Shown here: positions 30,000 to 38,861 of the stretch, piece after piece | How the letters are laid out: each line of letters opens with the position of its first letter | Position numbering within the stretch: position 1 is the first letter of the stretch | Assembly: GCA_028716365.1 (NCBI GenBank) | Contig: JAQUPZ010000004.1 | Coordinates: forward strand, 248,001 to 312,000 | Direction of reading: 5' to 3' | Length of the DNA stretch: 64,000 nucleotides | Origin: Kiritimatiellia bacterium | GTDB lineage: Bacteria; Verrucomicrobiota; Kiritimatiellia; UBA8416; YA12-FULL-48-11 | Translations under genes and position numbers: made by a program | Notes under the pieces: generated by a model | The model's input: only the letters and a program-made list of their open reading frames with translations | Told to the model about the DNA's origin: nothing | Databases searched by the model: none

Positions 30000-31538
30000 A
30001 TGGAACAGAAAGAACATGCAGATTTGCCGCTTGACCTTATCGTGCAGAACATGCCTGAAGCTGTTATCGTGACAGACAGGAAGTGGATGATTTCTTTCAT
30101 GAATCCTGCCGCCATGGAACTAACCTGTTCAACACAAAAAACAGCTTTGGGAAAGAAATTCTCGGATGTAGTCAAACTTTTCGACCGTCATAAAAACAAA
30201 AAGATAAACATTACAAACCACAGAAGCTTTCAACATGACAGAAAACCATACACATACTGGAACTGTACTCTTGAATCAAATAGTCCGAAAGAAATATTTG
30301 TTGATGTCACTTTCGCTTCTATTCCAGGCGCCAAGGGGACATCTTACGGATACATAGTCACATTCAAAGACATTTCCGAAAGAACAAACCAGGAAAAAGA
30401 ATACCTGAATAAACAGAAAATTGAAGCCATTTCGAACATGGCAAATAGTCTCGCCCATGATTTTACAAATTCCCTCGGCATTATTTCCGGTCATGCATCT
30501 TCAATAGCCGATAACCTGATCCCGAAAACACGGGCTCACGAAGAAGCCGTCCGAATATTGGAAGCCGTTAAACGCGTCGGCAATGTTACAAAGCACCTCA
30601 TGAGTATCGCAAGAATAGGCAGTACAAAAAACGACATGAAAGTAGATGCCGTCCCTCTCGGGAACATAGTCAAGGATGCCATCAACATTATGGAGGAATC
30701 TTTCCCAAACCAGAATATATCATTCAGAATCCGCAGTCCGGAATCGATGCCTTATATAATAGCTGATGACAGACAAATGCTCGACTGCCTGATCAATCTG
30801 CTTTTAAATTCAATTGATGCAATGCCGGATGGAGGCTCCATAACAATTGACACCGAAGACACTACCTTTAGGAAAACCAGTTATGTTGTACTGCGAATTA
30901 GAGACAATGGACACGGCATGTCGAAAGATGTACTTCTTCATGTATTCGAGCCTTTTTATACAACGAAATCTTCCGGTTTGGGAGCCGGGCTTGGTTTGAC
31001 AGTCGTTCAAAACTCAATAGAACGTTGGGGGGGATTTATAAAAATCCGGAGCCGTCCACAACAAGGTACAAGCATCCGTCTTTTCCTCCGAAAAGCAAAG
31101 GCCCAACCCGCGAAAGAAACTGTCCATGAATTAAAAGCTGGCGGCGAGACTATTCTTTTCATCGATAATTCAGATTCCGTTATCGGGAAAAGCATACTGG
31201 CACTTAAACACGCCGGTTATAACGTCTATACCGCACAAAATGGTAATGAAGGCCTTGAACTATACAGGAAAAATGTCGATAAAATTGATTTATCCATCAT
31301 TGATTTAGTGATGCCTGGTACCGATGGGAAAAAAGTTTTGGAGGAAATACTGGCACTTAACCCCACCGCATCTATAATAATGACTTCCGGCTTTTCCCGC
31401 GACTATCTGCGAACATCACTTGAACGCGGAGCTTGGGGTTTCATTCAAAAACCTTTTTCAACAGACCATCTCTTGACAACCGTGCGGAAAATGTTGGACC
31501 AGGACAGCATTATCAAAGCTGAATCGTTTACCAATTAA
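30000..31538 (+). CDS. Hybrid sensor histidine kinase with PAS and receiver domains
   Basis: 512 residues from the ATG at 30000 (a TTG 15 bp upstream is less likely). There is no membrane segment, so it is cytoplasmic. Order: PAS (about 10-125, LIVQNMPEAVIVTDRK), HisKA with phospho-acceptor His in NSLAHDFTNSL, HATPase (N box LLLNSIDAMPDGG, G1 DNGHGMSK, G2 GAGLGLTVV), then a C-terminal receiver (about 385-500) with the phospho-acceptor Asp in SIIDLVMPG and the conserved Lys in FIQKPFS. The receiver's acidic pocket reads FIDNSD. No separate response regulator lies beside it. The small lipoprotein gene follows at 18 bp. Confidence 0.93.
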   Translation: MEQKEHADLPLDLIVQNMPEAVIVTDRKWMISFMNPAAMELTCSTQKTALGKKFSDVVKLFDRHKNKKINITNHRSFQHDRKPYTYWNCTLESNSPKEIFVDVTFASIPGAKGTSYGYIVTFKDISERTNQEKEYLNKQKIEAISNMANSLAHDFTNSLGIISGHASSIADNLIPKTRAHEEAVRILEAVKRVGNVTKHLMSIARIGSTKNDMKVDAVPLGNIVKDAINIMEESFPNQNISFRIRSPESMPYIIADDRQMLDCLINLLLNSIDAMPDGGSITIDTEDTTFRKTSYVVLRIRDNGHGMSKDVLLHVFEPFYTTKSSGLGAGLGLTVVQNSIERWGGFIKIRSRPQQGTSIRLFLRKAKAQPAKETVHELKAGGETILFIDNSDSVIGKSILALKHAGYNVYTAQNGNEGLELYRKNVDKIDLSIIDLVMPGTDGKKVLEEILALNPTASIIMTSGFSRDYLRTSLERGAWGFIQKPFSTDHLLTTVRKMLDQDSIIKAESFTN

Positions 31539-31556
31539 GAACGGCAGGTGTACATT

Positions 31557-31820
31557 ATGAGAACATTGTTGTTAATATTCATCTCAATCGCAATTATCGG
31601 ATGCAGTAAGTGCGAAAACAATACTTCTGCAGGAGCGACAAAAGATGGGAAGAGCCCTGCCCAATCTAAAACTCAACCGGTATCCACAACCGCCAGGGAC
31701 GTAATTGAAGGAATGACAGGAAAAACCGCAGTCGATCAGGGAAAAAAAGCTCAAGATAAAATTCGGGCTATCAGCGCCGATCAGAACAAGAAACTAAACG
31801 AAGTTCTAAACGACAAATAG
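31557..31820 (+). CDS. Small lipoprotein
   Basis: 87 residues from the ATG at 31557 (a GTG at 31548 also opens the frame). The signal MRTLLLIFISIAIIGC ends in a lipobox (IIGC), so Cys would be lipidated. The mature part is short, hydrophilic and Lys/Ala/Gln-rich (QGKKAQDKIRAISADQNKKL), probably helical. It is in the same direction and 18 bp from the hybrid kinase. Function unknown. Confidence 0.75.
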   Translation: MRTLLLIFISIAIIGCSKCENNTSAGATKDGKSPAQSKTQPVSTTARDVIEGMTGKTAVDQGKKAQDKIRAISADQNKKLNEVLNDK

Positions 31821-31875
31821 TAGCAAGCATTTCTCACTGAAGGGTTTGTAAAGACTTATATTTCTAATCTTACCA

Positions 31876-31892
31876 GACATCAACATGATGTC
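31876..31892. repeat. Hairpin between convergent signalling genes
   Basis: GACATCA-aca-TGATGTC is a perfect 7-bp inverted repeat with a 3-nt loop. It sits between two converging genes and may mark transcript ends, but neither strand has a T-run after it, so a classical Rho-independent terminator is not supported. Confidence 0.35.
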
Positions 31893-31922
31893 AAATCATG
31901 GGGATCAGTTATTAATCATCTT

Positions 31923-32465
31923 TCATCCTTCTTTGACAAAATATTCCAGCCACGCCGTCAAACCTTTTTGCCCAGTGGCATCATAATGACTTTTGTCGAC
32001 ACACATCTCTTTGGCCACGCTGACAAGAGGAGTATATCCCGATTTTCCATCATGAACACTGGACTTCAGAAGTAATCCCTTTTCACCACTAGTGGACGAC
32101 AGGACAATGATCGGAATACCTGTTTTTTTTCCCTTACTCTCATATTCTTTCTTGAGATGCTTAATAACCTCCCATCCGTCAAGAATAGGCATATTCAAAT
32201 CCAAAACTATAAATAAAGGGTCTCTGTAATATTTTTTTCTTATCTCATCCAGTTTCTTAAGAGCTTCCTGGCCATTCGCCGCCTCGTATATTACAATTTC
32301 CGGATCAAAGGAACGTACGTCACGCGCAACTTTCATCCTGATCCCTCTTTCATCATCTACGAGGAGAACTGTATTACTGCTGGGGTCGATATTTCGCTTG
32401 ATGGCCTCAAGAAGTTCTTTATAACTTTCGCCAGCCATGGAATTTGTCACATTTAAGTCTGCCAT
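31923..32465 (-). CDS. Stand-alone receiver (response regulator) protein
   Basis: 180 residues. The receiver domain spans about 32-160: acidic pocket VLLVDDERG, phospho-acceptor Asp in IVLDLNMPILDGWE, and Thr/Ser in VLSSTS. The loop after that is unusually long and basic (KGLLLKSSVHDGKSGYTP). No output domain follows. A GGGAGG ribosome site precedes the ATG. It lies 33 bp downstream of the histidine kinase gene, its probable partner. It may act by protein contact, as CheY-like proteins do. Confidence 0.9.
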   Translation of the reverse strand: MADLNVTNSMAGESYKELLEAIKRNIDPSSNTVLLVDDERGIRMKVARDVRSFDPEIVIYEAANGQEALKKLDEIRKKYYRDPLFIVLDLNMPILDGWEVIKHLKKEYESKGKKTGIPIIVLSSTSGEKGLLLKSSVHDGKSGYTPLVSVAKEMCVDKSHYDATGQKGLTAWLEYFVKEG

Positions 32466-32498
32466 ATTTTAACACCTCCCGAAACAATGACATGAACC

Positions 32499-33713
32499 TT
32501 ACAATTCGATCGTAAATTTAGTTCCAGATGAACTTGTTTCCGATTTTATTGTTCCCCCATGAATATCGATTATCTTCTTCGTTATCGTCAATCCTAATCC
32601 GGTGCCACCTTCTTTTTTCGTTTTAAAAGGGACAAACAGGTTATCGGCAATTTCCTTTGGCATCCCCGGCCCATTATCACTAATCTGAACTTGTATTTTC
32701 CCGTCAATAAACGCTGATACTAAACCCAGCCTTGGTTGTGCTATATCGTATTTCGCAAGCACTTCGACCGCATTTTTACATAAATTAAATAATGCCATTT
32801 TTAATTGTACGCCATCCAGTTTTTTTGTCGGTATATTAGCATCGCAATCAACAATAACCTCAAGGCTTGGAATTTTCATTTCACAGACCAAGGCCCTGAC
32901 TGACGAGGCTGTATCATTCAGTATATCATTAACATTAACTTGTGAAAATTTCGGATTATAGATCTTGGTAAACTGAAGATATGTTTTGGCAAGCTCAGCT
33001 CCTTCCTTTATTGAAGTCTCTGCTAATTCAAAATCACCGGCAATGCCTTCGTTATTCAGAAGTTCAGGTGAACATTGGCGTATATCATTCTTGAGGTAAC
33101 CTATCCATGAAAGTCCCGATATCAGTTTATTCTTCAATTCATGAATCGCCTGATAGGATGTCTGTCGTAACTTCATTACTTCTAGAGCAAAGGCCACAAC
33201 CGGAAGAAGCAAGAAAATGCTCTTTAATTTCCCCTGGAAGAAAACACTTTCTTTAAATGCATCTACATGGAATTCTCGCGGTCCATCAGCAACCGATAAA
33301 GCGGGGAAGATGTTATCGGTAAAAAGTAATTGAAGTGCGCCGGCATTTCTTGCCTGCATATCCCCGCCGGTATTCCTGTGAATTGAAGGAATAGGTATAC
33401 TCAGCAAATATTTTGTCGTTTGATGGATCTGCGTATCAACACCAGAGAAATGTCGCTTATCGCTTGGTGCATAAGTATATATCACCATGCTTTTATTTAC
33501 TGTCACACCGGCAATACTACTGAATGGGACTTTTACCCCTACGAGATCGCTGACGTCCGAAAAAAGGAACTGCAAATAAGGCCCCTCTTCGCCAAGAATC
33601 GAGCCTCCTTTGGCCCCAGATAATTCAATACACGCATCAAGAGACTTTCTCAACATCTCCTCTGGTGAACTGCCCAGGCTTAACTGCACAATCTCACGTA
33701 AATAACTTTCCAT
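32499..33713 (-). CDS. Cytoplasmic sensor histidine kinase
   Basis: 404 residues without a membrane segment. Residues 1-170 are GAF-like in character (SLDACIELSGAKGGSILGEE). The phospho-acceptor His is in AIHELKNKLISG, near 193. The ATPase domain shows NLCKNAVEVL (N box), ISDNGPGMP (G1) and GGTGLGLTITKKIIDIHGG (G2). It is transcribed together with the receiver protein downstream. The divergent promoter region with the zinc-ribbon gene lies at 33714-33831. Confidence 0.9.
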   Translation of the reverse strand: MESYLREIVQLSLGSSPEEMLRKSLDACIELSGAKGGSILGEEGPYLQFLFSDVSDLVGVKVPFSSIAGVTVNKSMVIYTYAPSDKRHFSGVDTQIHQTTKYLLSIPIPSIHRNTGGDMQARNAGALQLLFTDNIFPALSVADGPREFHVDAFKESVFFQGKLKSIFLLLPVVAFALEVMKLRQTSYQAIHELKNKLISGLSWIGYLKNDIRQCSPELLNNEGIAGDFELAETSIKEGAELAKTYLQFTKIYNPKFSQVNVNDILNDTASSVRALVCEMKIPSLEVIVDCDANIPTKKLDGVQLKMALFNLCKNAVEVLAKYDIAQPRLGLVSAFIDGKIQVQISDNGPGMPKEIADNLFVPFKTKKEGGTGLGLTITKKIIDIHGGTIKSETSSSGTKFTIEL

Positions 33714-33831
33714 AACATTTATAACATAAGTCAGAACCTTTAAAATGACAAGGTGTCATATCCTTGTTTTACTTGCAAAGTCATGATGTCAGATTTATAT
33801 TCTTATGCAGTAGAACAAAAGGGTTTCATAA

Positions 33832-34470
33832 ATGGCAGATATTGAACTAAAATGCCCGAAGTGTTCGGCAACTATGGTTGTTTCGGAATTTGCGGATCAT
33901 GGCAAACTTACATGCCATGCGTGTGGTGAGCCATTTGTAAAACCTGACGTAGCCTCGCAAAATGGAAAACCTTCTGTCCGCAAACTTACTTTTGCAAAAC
34001 AGGCACCAGAACAAGCCCCAGAAGAAAATCTGAAACCAACTAAATGGCAGATCAGCCAACAGGCTGCTAAAGAAAAACGTCCAAAGCAGGGATTCCAAAT
34101 GACCCATCTTCTCTGGAGTAGTATTATATTCCTCCTGCTGGGCGGAACCATGGCATACCTTCGTTATGGTGGAGGTTATCTCTCCAACAATAGGGATTTA
34201 ATACGCCTCTACGGACCAATAATTATCATAACCATTCATATCATTATCCTGCTGAAAGCATTTAAAGATTCCGTCTTCCAAGGTGTCCTATGCCTTTTAA
34301 TACCACTTTATTCTTTTTATTATATTTTCTCAGTCTCAGATGACTTCTATATGCGTGCGATTGTCGGCGGACTGCTTATTGGAATCGGACAGGACAGTTT
34401 TTTTGTATTTAATGAGGAAATCCAGAAACTTATTAAAGTAGTAAACGATTGGATAGCAAGTGGGGGTTGA
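33832..34470 (+). CDS. Zinc-ribbon membrane protein
   Basis: 212 residues. The N-terminus carries a zinc ribbon (CPKCSATM ... CHACGEPF), then a basic linker (to about residue 85), then three or four hydrophobic segments (LLWSSIIFLLLGGTMAYL, GPIIIITIHIIILLKAF, VLCLLIPLYSFYYIF). The exact function is unknown; similar ribbon-plus-membrane proteins occur widely in PVC bacteria. It is read divergently from the histidine kinase. Confidence 0.75.
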   Translation: MADIELKCPKCSATMVVSEFADHGKLTCHACGEPFVKPDVASQNGKPSVRKLTFAKQAPEQAPEENLKPTKWQISQQAAKEKRPKQGFQMTHLLWSSIIFLLLGGTMAYLRYGGGYLSNNRDLIRLYGPIIIITIHIIILLKAFKDSVFQGVLCLLIPLYSFYYIFSVSDDFYMRAIVGGLLIGIGQDSFFVFNEEIQKLIKVVNDWIASGG

Positions 34471-34479
34471 TCCCCACTA

Positions 34480-35079
34480 TTAGCGGCGTAAATACCCCTT
34501 CCTGACCGCATCTTCGATCAATGTTTTAGCAAACATCCATAGTTCCGGTGCCCCATTTACTATATGTTTATTTCTTTCCAATACACTGTCGCTGGAGACC
34601 CCGTGTTTCTTCCATGCTGCTCCTTGCGTATTATAATTATGAAGAAGCGGCTGAAAACGATCCAATGCCGCAGCAAAACGTGATTCCGGCGTCACCATCC
34701 GTTCGAACTCTTCCCATAGTGAACGAAACTCCATGGATTGATCAGCCGGAAGAATGCTAAATATTCTGTCTGCAGCTCTTTGTTCTCTCTCATTTTTATC
34801 TAATGCAGCTTTTTTATCGTAACAAAAAGTATCTCCGGCATCGATTTCAACAAGGTCATGAATCAATACCATCTTGATTACGCGAAACAGGTCAATATTC
34901 TTACCTGCAGCATATTCAGAAAAAAGAAGTACCATTAACCCGAGATGCCAAGAATGTTCAGCATCATTTTCATAGCGTTTTCCGTCCATTAACAATGTCT
35001 GCCGGTAAATATTCTTCAGCTTGTCTATTTCTATGACAAAGTTGATTTGTTTCTTCAATCGGTCATTTGTCGTTTCCAT
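34480..35079 (-). CDS. HD-domain hydrolase (YfbR/HDDC2-like)
   Basis: 199 residues from the ATG at 35079 (METTNDRLKK), chosen for its GAGGATC site. Metal ligands are visible: His in DAEHSWHLGLM, the HD pair in LIHDLVEIDAGDTFCYDKK, and the last Asp in ALDRFQPLLHNY. This arrangement matches the HD-type 5'-deoxynucleotidase/HDDC2 family, which dephosphorylates nucleoside monophosphates; the precise substrate is inferred. The start overlaps the coaB end, so the two may be translated together. Confidence 0.85.
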   Translation of the reverse strand: METTNDRLKKQINFVIEIDKLKNIYRQTLLMDGKRYENDAEHSWHLGLMVLLFSEYAAGKNIDLFRVIKMVLIHDLVEIDAGDTFCYDKKAALDKNEREQRAADRIFSILPADQSMEFRSLWEEFERMVTPESRFAAALDRFQPLLHNYNTQGAAWKKHGVSSDSVLERNKHIVNGAPELWMFAKTLIEDAVRKGYLRR

Positions 35080-35704
35080 GTTGATCCTCAATCCAGTCAA
35101 TAATTTTGCCGGCTACTTGAGTTTTCCTCATGAGTGGCAGCTTTTTAATACAACCATTGGCAAACAGGAAAACAACACGATTAGTATCAGTCCCAAAACC
35201 CGAATTTTTCATTGTAACGTCATTCGCTACGATAAGATCAACACCTTTTTCTTTAAGCTTTTTTTGTGCTTCCTGAATAATATTTGAAGTCTCTGCCGCA
35301 AAACCAACATAGATTCTCTTCCCCTTCCTCGGACGTACGGCCTTCAGGATATCTACATTTCTTTTTAAGTGCAGTATATCGCGCATATCACGCTTTTTCA
35401 TTTTTCCAGGATGGATATATTTTGCTTTGAAGTCGGAAACTGCCGCCGCCATCACCAGTACATCGCACCATGGAATACTTTTCCTGACCGCATTAAACAT
35501 CTCGTCTGCAGTTTCAACCATAACCAAACGAACATTTCGCGGCGGAACGATGGAAACAGGGCCGGAAATGAGCAAAACCTTATGATTCCGGCGTGCACAT
35601 ACATCGGCAAGAGCATAACCCATTTTACCGGTTGACCGGTTGCTAATAAAACGTATCGGATCTAAAGGTTCACGAGTAGGCCCTGCTGTTACAATAATAT
35701 TCAT
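35063..35704 (-). CDS. coaB: Stand-alone phosphopantothenate-cysteine ligase domain
   Basis: 213 residues covering only the CoaB half of the usual CoaBC fusion. It joins cysteine to 4'-phosphopantothenate in coenzyme A synthesis. Visible are TAGPTREPLDPIRFISNRSTGKMG (the CoaB start and nucleotide-binding loop), MAAAVSDFKAKY and a conserved Lys-rich stretch, FAAETSNI and VANDVTMKNSGFGTDTNRV. The N-terminal CoaC decarboxylase is absent here and no coaC-like gene lies in the window, so CoaC must be encoded elsewhere. Confidence 0.9.
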   Translation of the reverse strand: MNIIVTAGPTREPLDPIRFISNRSTGKMGYALADVCARRNHKVLLISGPVSIVPPRNVRLVMVETADEMFNAVRKSIPWCDVLVMAAAVSDFKAKYIHPGKMKKRDMRDILHLKRNVDILKAVRPRKGKRIYVGFAAETSNIIQEAQKKLKEKGVDLIVANDVTMKNSGFGTDTNRVVFLFANGCIKKLPLMRKTQVAGKIIDWIEDQHGNDK

Positions 35705-35789
35705 TTTCGTTTTTATACCAAAAAAACAGCCCGAACAGCCAACAATTTGTTCTTGGCTTTGTCTCGTCTCAAATACTAAAGTTCATAGT

Positions 35790-36428
35790 ATGCATATCGA
35801 GTCAATCACAGTGGGTGAATTTCAGGTTAATTGTTTTGTGATCTGGGAGAAATCTCCGTCAGCAATTGTTGTGGATCCAGGTGCTGATCCAACCATTATT
35901 GTACAATTCCTGAAAAACAATCATCTCGCTCCTTCACTATATCTCTTTACGCATGGCCACTATGATCATGTATCCGCCATTGGAGACATGTGCAACATGA
36001 TGCCCGCTCCTGTTGCAATGCACAAGGAGGATTCAAAATGGACGTTCGACGAAGCCAATCAGATGCCGCCTTTCTACGGCAGACCACTGCAACCTGAAGG
36101 AATAATCATTGACCTCGTTGACGGAAGTGAACGTTCTGATGCCAGCTTGAAATATAAAGTAATTCATACGCCCGGTCACACCCCAGGTTCAGTTTGTATT
36201 TATTTTTCTGATCATAACGCTCTCTTTACTGGCGACACCTTGTTTGCCGGATCTGTCGGACGGACGGATTTATACGGAGGCAATTCACGCAAACTTCAGT
36301 CTTCCCTCGAAAAACTTGCTGTACTTCCTGATATAACCGGTATTTATCCGGGACATGGTCCCATCAGCACCATCTTGCAGGAAAAAAAAACGAACTACTT
36401 TATGCGGTCACTGGAGTTAATTAACTGA
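35790..36428 (+). CDS. Metallo-beta-lactamase-fold hydrolase (GloB-like)
   Basis: 212 residues from the ATG at 35790 (MHIESITVGEFQVN); the frame is open further upstream but overlaps coaB and lacks support. The binuclear metal site is complete: THGHYDHVSAIG (H-x-H-x-D-H), HTPGHTPGS, FTGDTLFAGSVGRTDLYGG and YPGHGPIS. This fits glyoxalase II-like thioester hydrolases of the YcbL type. It is read divergently from coaB. Confidence 0.9.
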   Translation: MHIESITVGEFQVNCFVIWEKSPSAIVVDPGADPTIIVQFLKNNHLAPSLYLFTHGHYDHVSAIGDMCNMMPAPVAMHKEDSKWTFDEANQMPPFYGRPLQPEGIIIDLVDGSERSDASLKYKVIHTPGHTPGSVCIYFSDHNALFTGDTLFAGSVGRTDLYGGNSRKLQSSLEKLAVLPDITGIYPGHGPISTILQEKKTNYFMRSLELIN

Positions 36429-36451
36429 TTATCAGAAATGGAGTTGACATA

Positions 36452-36904
36452 ATGACTGATCCGTTATTTCAAATTGGCGCTAGTGGCATTGACACAAGCA
36501 GGATTGTCGCTGATATCCAAGCTTCCGTTGCTGAGAAAATGAAAAATGGATTATATGCGGATGCACGTATTGCCCGCGCTGAACGAACAAATATTTCAAA
36601 TCTGAAAAACGAAGAGGACTTTCTGACATTCTATCTCGAATGCCTTCGCGATGCTGTAGCGGTAGATATTAATGATTTTGAGATTCATGAAAGACGTGCA
36701 TTATTCAGCAGTTTATTAATTAGTTTAAAGAAACTTATCTGGAAAATGCTTAAATTCTACACATATCGCCTTTGGTCACAGCAAAATCAAACTAATACTC
36801 TTCTCCTCTCCGCAGTTGAAAGTCTTGAAGACCGCTACTGTGATAAAATCAATAAACTCGAAGAAAGGATTACAAAACTGGAACAGAAGGATATCAGGAA
36901 GTGA
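36452..36904 (+). CDS. Unknown helical protein preceding a glycosyltransferase
   Basis: 150 residues, mostly helical. The middle has SLKKLIWKMLKFYTYRLWSQQNQTN, a basic amphipathic segment that could touch the membrane, followed by a heptad-like coiled coil (VESLEDRYCDKINKLEERITKLEQ). Such segments are often found as the N-terminal part of glycosyltransferase or methyltransferase proteins in surface-glycan clusters. Its stop overlaps the GTG of the glycosyltransferase, so the two are likely partners. No enzyme motif seen. Confidence 0.75.
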   Translation: MTDPLFQIGASGIDTSRIVADIQASVAEKMKNGLYADARIARAERTNISNLKNEEDFLTFYLECLRDAVAVDINDFEIHERRALFSSLLISLKKLIWKMLKFYTYRLWSQQNQTNTLLLSAVESLEDRYCDKINKLEERITKLEQKDIRK

Positions 36905-38085
36905 CAGTTCAATCTCACCATATTGCCTTTGTCTGCCCGCGGTTTGCAGAAGGATCAACCATCGGTGGAGCTGAAACCCTTCTGAAAAACCTCGCGATAC
37001 GAACTGCCGCCGCCGGTCGTAAAGTGACATTCCTTACAACTTGTGCAAGAAATCATTTCACATGGGAAAACGAGTTGCCAGCCGGATCCAAGGCCTTTCA
37101 AGGTATGGAAGTACATTTCTTCCCCGTTGATACCGATCGTAACATATCAAGATTCCTGAATGTGCAGGAATTGATATCACGCAGATGCAGGATCTCACAT
37201 GATGATGAACTCGCCTGGTTTAAGAACAATGTTAACAGCACGGCTTTATGTAAACACTTGGTAGAAAATGGAACAACTTATGACCGCATTGTAATGGGCC
37301 CTTATCTGTTCGGGTTGATATATTTTGCATCACTGATTCATCCTGAGAAAACTCTTCTTGTTCCCTGCCTGCATGATGAAGCATTCGCATATCTCGAGTC
37401 ATTTGGCCAGATGTTCAATAAAGTACATGGCTTCATGTTCAATTCCGAACCGGAACGGGACTTAGCCAATCGCCTTTATGGAGTAAATCAGGCCATATCG
37501 TCTGTTGTTGGAATGGGCCTTGATGATTTTGCATCTGATCCGCAAGCTTTCGCCATAAGTCACCATATAACATCACCCTATCTGATCTATTCTGGCCGAC
37601 GCGAACCCATGAAGGGAACACCCCTTTTGCTCGATTATTTTCGAACATTTAAGAGCCGTACGAAGCAGGATATAAAGCTGGTTCTCACTGGTGCCGGCCA
37701 GATAGACATTTTGCCAGAAATAACTGATTCTGTTCTGGATACAGGTTTTCTTGACGAACACGACAAACATAATGCAATGGCTGGTGCTGTGGCATTCTGT
37801 CATCCGTCGGTCAATGAAAGTTTTGGTATTGTAGTTCTTGAATCATGGCTTGCACGTACTCCGTCTCTTGTTCACGAGAAAAGCGCTGTATTAAAATATC
37901 AATGCCAGAAAAGTAATGGCGGAATGTGGTTCAAGACCTATCCCGAATTCGAAGAGGAACTTCTTCTGCTCATAAATAAACCGGAAATACGAAACACCAT
38001 GGGTGAGACAGGAAGAAAATACGTCCTAAGTCAATACTCGTGGAATACAATTGTTCCGAAACTACTGGAAGCTCTGGACAGGTAA
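36901..38085 (+). CDS. Glycosyltransferase, family 4 type
   Basis: 394 residues from a GTG start that overlaps the previous stop (GTGA). It is a GT-B fold enzyme: an N-terminal domain with the glycine-rich GGAETLLKNLA loop and a C-terminal nucleotide-sugar domain with YSGRREPMKGTPLLL and the E-x7-E-type motif HPSVNESFGIVVLESW. It transfers a sugar from an activated donor to a glycan acceptor. Donor and acceptor are unknown; the linked helical protein suggests a membrane-bound glycan. Confidence 0.92.
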   Translation: MTVQSHHIAFVCPRFAEGSTIGGAETLLKNLAIRTAAAGRKVTFLTTCARNHFTWENELPAGSKAFQGMEVHFFPVDTDRNISRFLNVQELISRRCRISHDDELAWFKNNVNSTALCKHLVENGTTYDRIVMGPYLFGLIYFASLIHPEKTLLVPCLHDEAFAYLESFGQMFNKVHGFMFNSEPERDLANRLYGVNQAISSVVGMGLDDFASDPQAFAISHHITSPYLIYSGRREPMKGTPLLLDYFRTFKSRTKQDIKLVLTGAGQIDILPEITDSVLDTGFLDEHDKHNAMAGAVAFCHPSVNESFGIVVLESWLARTPSLVHEKSAVLKYQCQKSNGGMWFKTYPEFEEELLLLINKPEIRNTMGETGRKYVLSQYSWNTIVPKLLEALDR

Positions 38086-38094
38086 ACCTAAGAA

Positions 38095-38523
38095 CTACTT
38101 TGCCGATTCCGAGATACGATGTAACGCCACAGCTATTTCTTCCAGTGACTTCTGGATCACGCCTGTTTTCTCAAGAATCGTACCAAAACGAAACATGTTT
38201 TCAGCACGTACCTTCTCAAGTTGATCTCGCCTGACGGTAAGCTCTTCAATCTCAGCCTCAAGCTGCTTTATTCTTATTTCCGATCCGGCAAGCGACCGTC
38301 TGAGGTTGACAATACGACCTTCCTTTTCTTCATCAGAAATATCAACATCCGTTATCTCCATACCCTCAGGGATAGGCACCTGCACATTCTTGCCACAATC
38401 CGTACACGGTATCATCAATCCCGCCCCGCGATAATCTATTGCAAGACTTTTACCGCAATGGGGACAATCAAAAACTATATCCGTATCTTTTATTTCCGTA
38501 CCATCGTGGGATACATCTGCCAT
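38095..38523 (-). CDS. Zinc-ribbon plus coiled-coil protein
   Basis: 142 residues from the ATG at 38523 (MADVSHDG) with GGGAG 10 nt upstream; a GTG at 38544 is also in frame. The N-terminus has a zinc ribbon (CPHCGKSLAIDYRGAG ... CTDCGKNVQVP). The rest is a helical coiled coil (IKQLEAEIEELTVRRDQLEKV) with a short tail. Cytoplasmic, unknown function. Its end converges with the glycosyltransferase gene only 9 bp away. Confidence 0.75.
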   Translation of the reverse strand: MADVSHDGTEIKDTDIVFDCPHCGKSLAIDYRGAGLMIPCTDCGKNVQVPIPEGMEITDVDISDEEKEGRIVNLRRSLAGSEIRIKQLEAEIEELTVRRDQLEKVRAENMFRFGTILEKTGVIQKSLEEIAVALHRISESAK

Positions 38524-38562
38524 TGATGATAACTCCCGACTCACAGGTTAAAGTAATAATTC

Positions 38563-38790
38563 CTAAGCTTTTATAACTTTACCAGATTTGATGCATGAAG
38601 TACATACAACTAATCGAACTTTTCGACCATTCTGAATAGCCCTGACTTTGTGCAAATTAGCACGAAATTCCCGCTTATTGATACCTGTTGAATGCAGTCC
38701 AATCCCGCCTTTTTTCTTCGCCATACCGCGCCGGATTATGGAACTCCCCATACGAGCACCTTTTCCACAAATTTCACAAACTTTTGGCAT
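38563..38790 (-). CDS. rpmB: 50S ribosomal protein L28
   Basis: 75 residues, normal for L28. The N-terminus PKVCEICGKGARMG carries a C-x2-C pair, GLHSTGINKREFRANLHKVRA is the conserved core, and CTSCIKSGKVIK gives the second C-x2-C pair, so it is the zinc-containing form. AAAGGAGG lies upstream of the ATG. It is a single gene here, not beside rpmG. Confidence 0.95.
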   Translation of the reverse strand: MPKVCEICGKGARMGSSIIRRGMAKKKGGIGLHSTGINKREFRANLHKVRAIQNGRKVRLVVCTSCIKSGKVIKA

Positions 38791-38861
38791 TATGCCTCCT
38801 TTAAATCCCTATCTTTATTCAAGAAAAACGTCAAATGCAAGAATAAAAAACTTCGGTAGCC

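Noticed and set aside
31876-31892. Terminator between the two signalling modules
   Set aside because: Good hairpin but no T-run on either strand and AT-rich stem; kept only as a hairpin.
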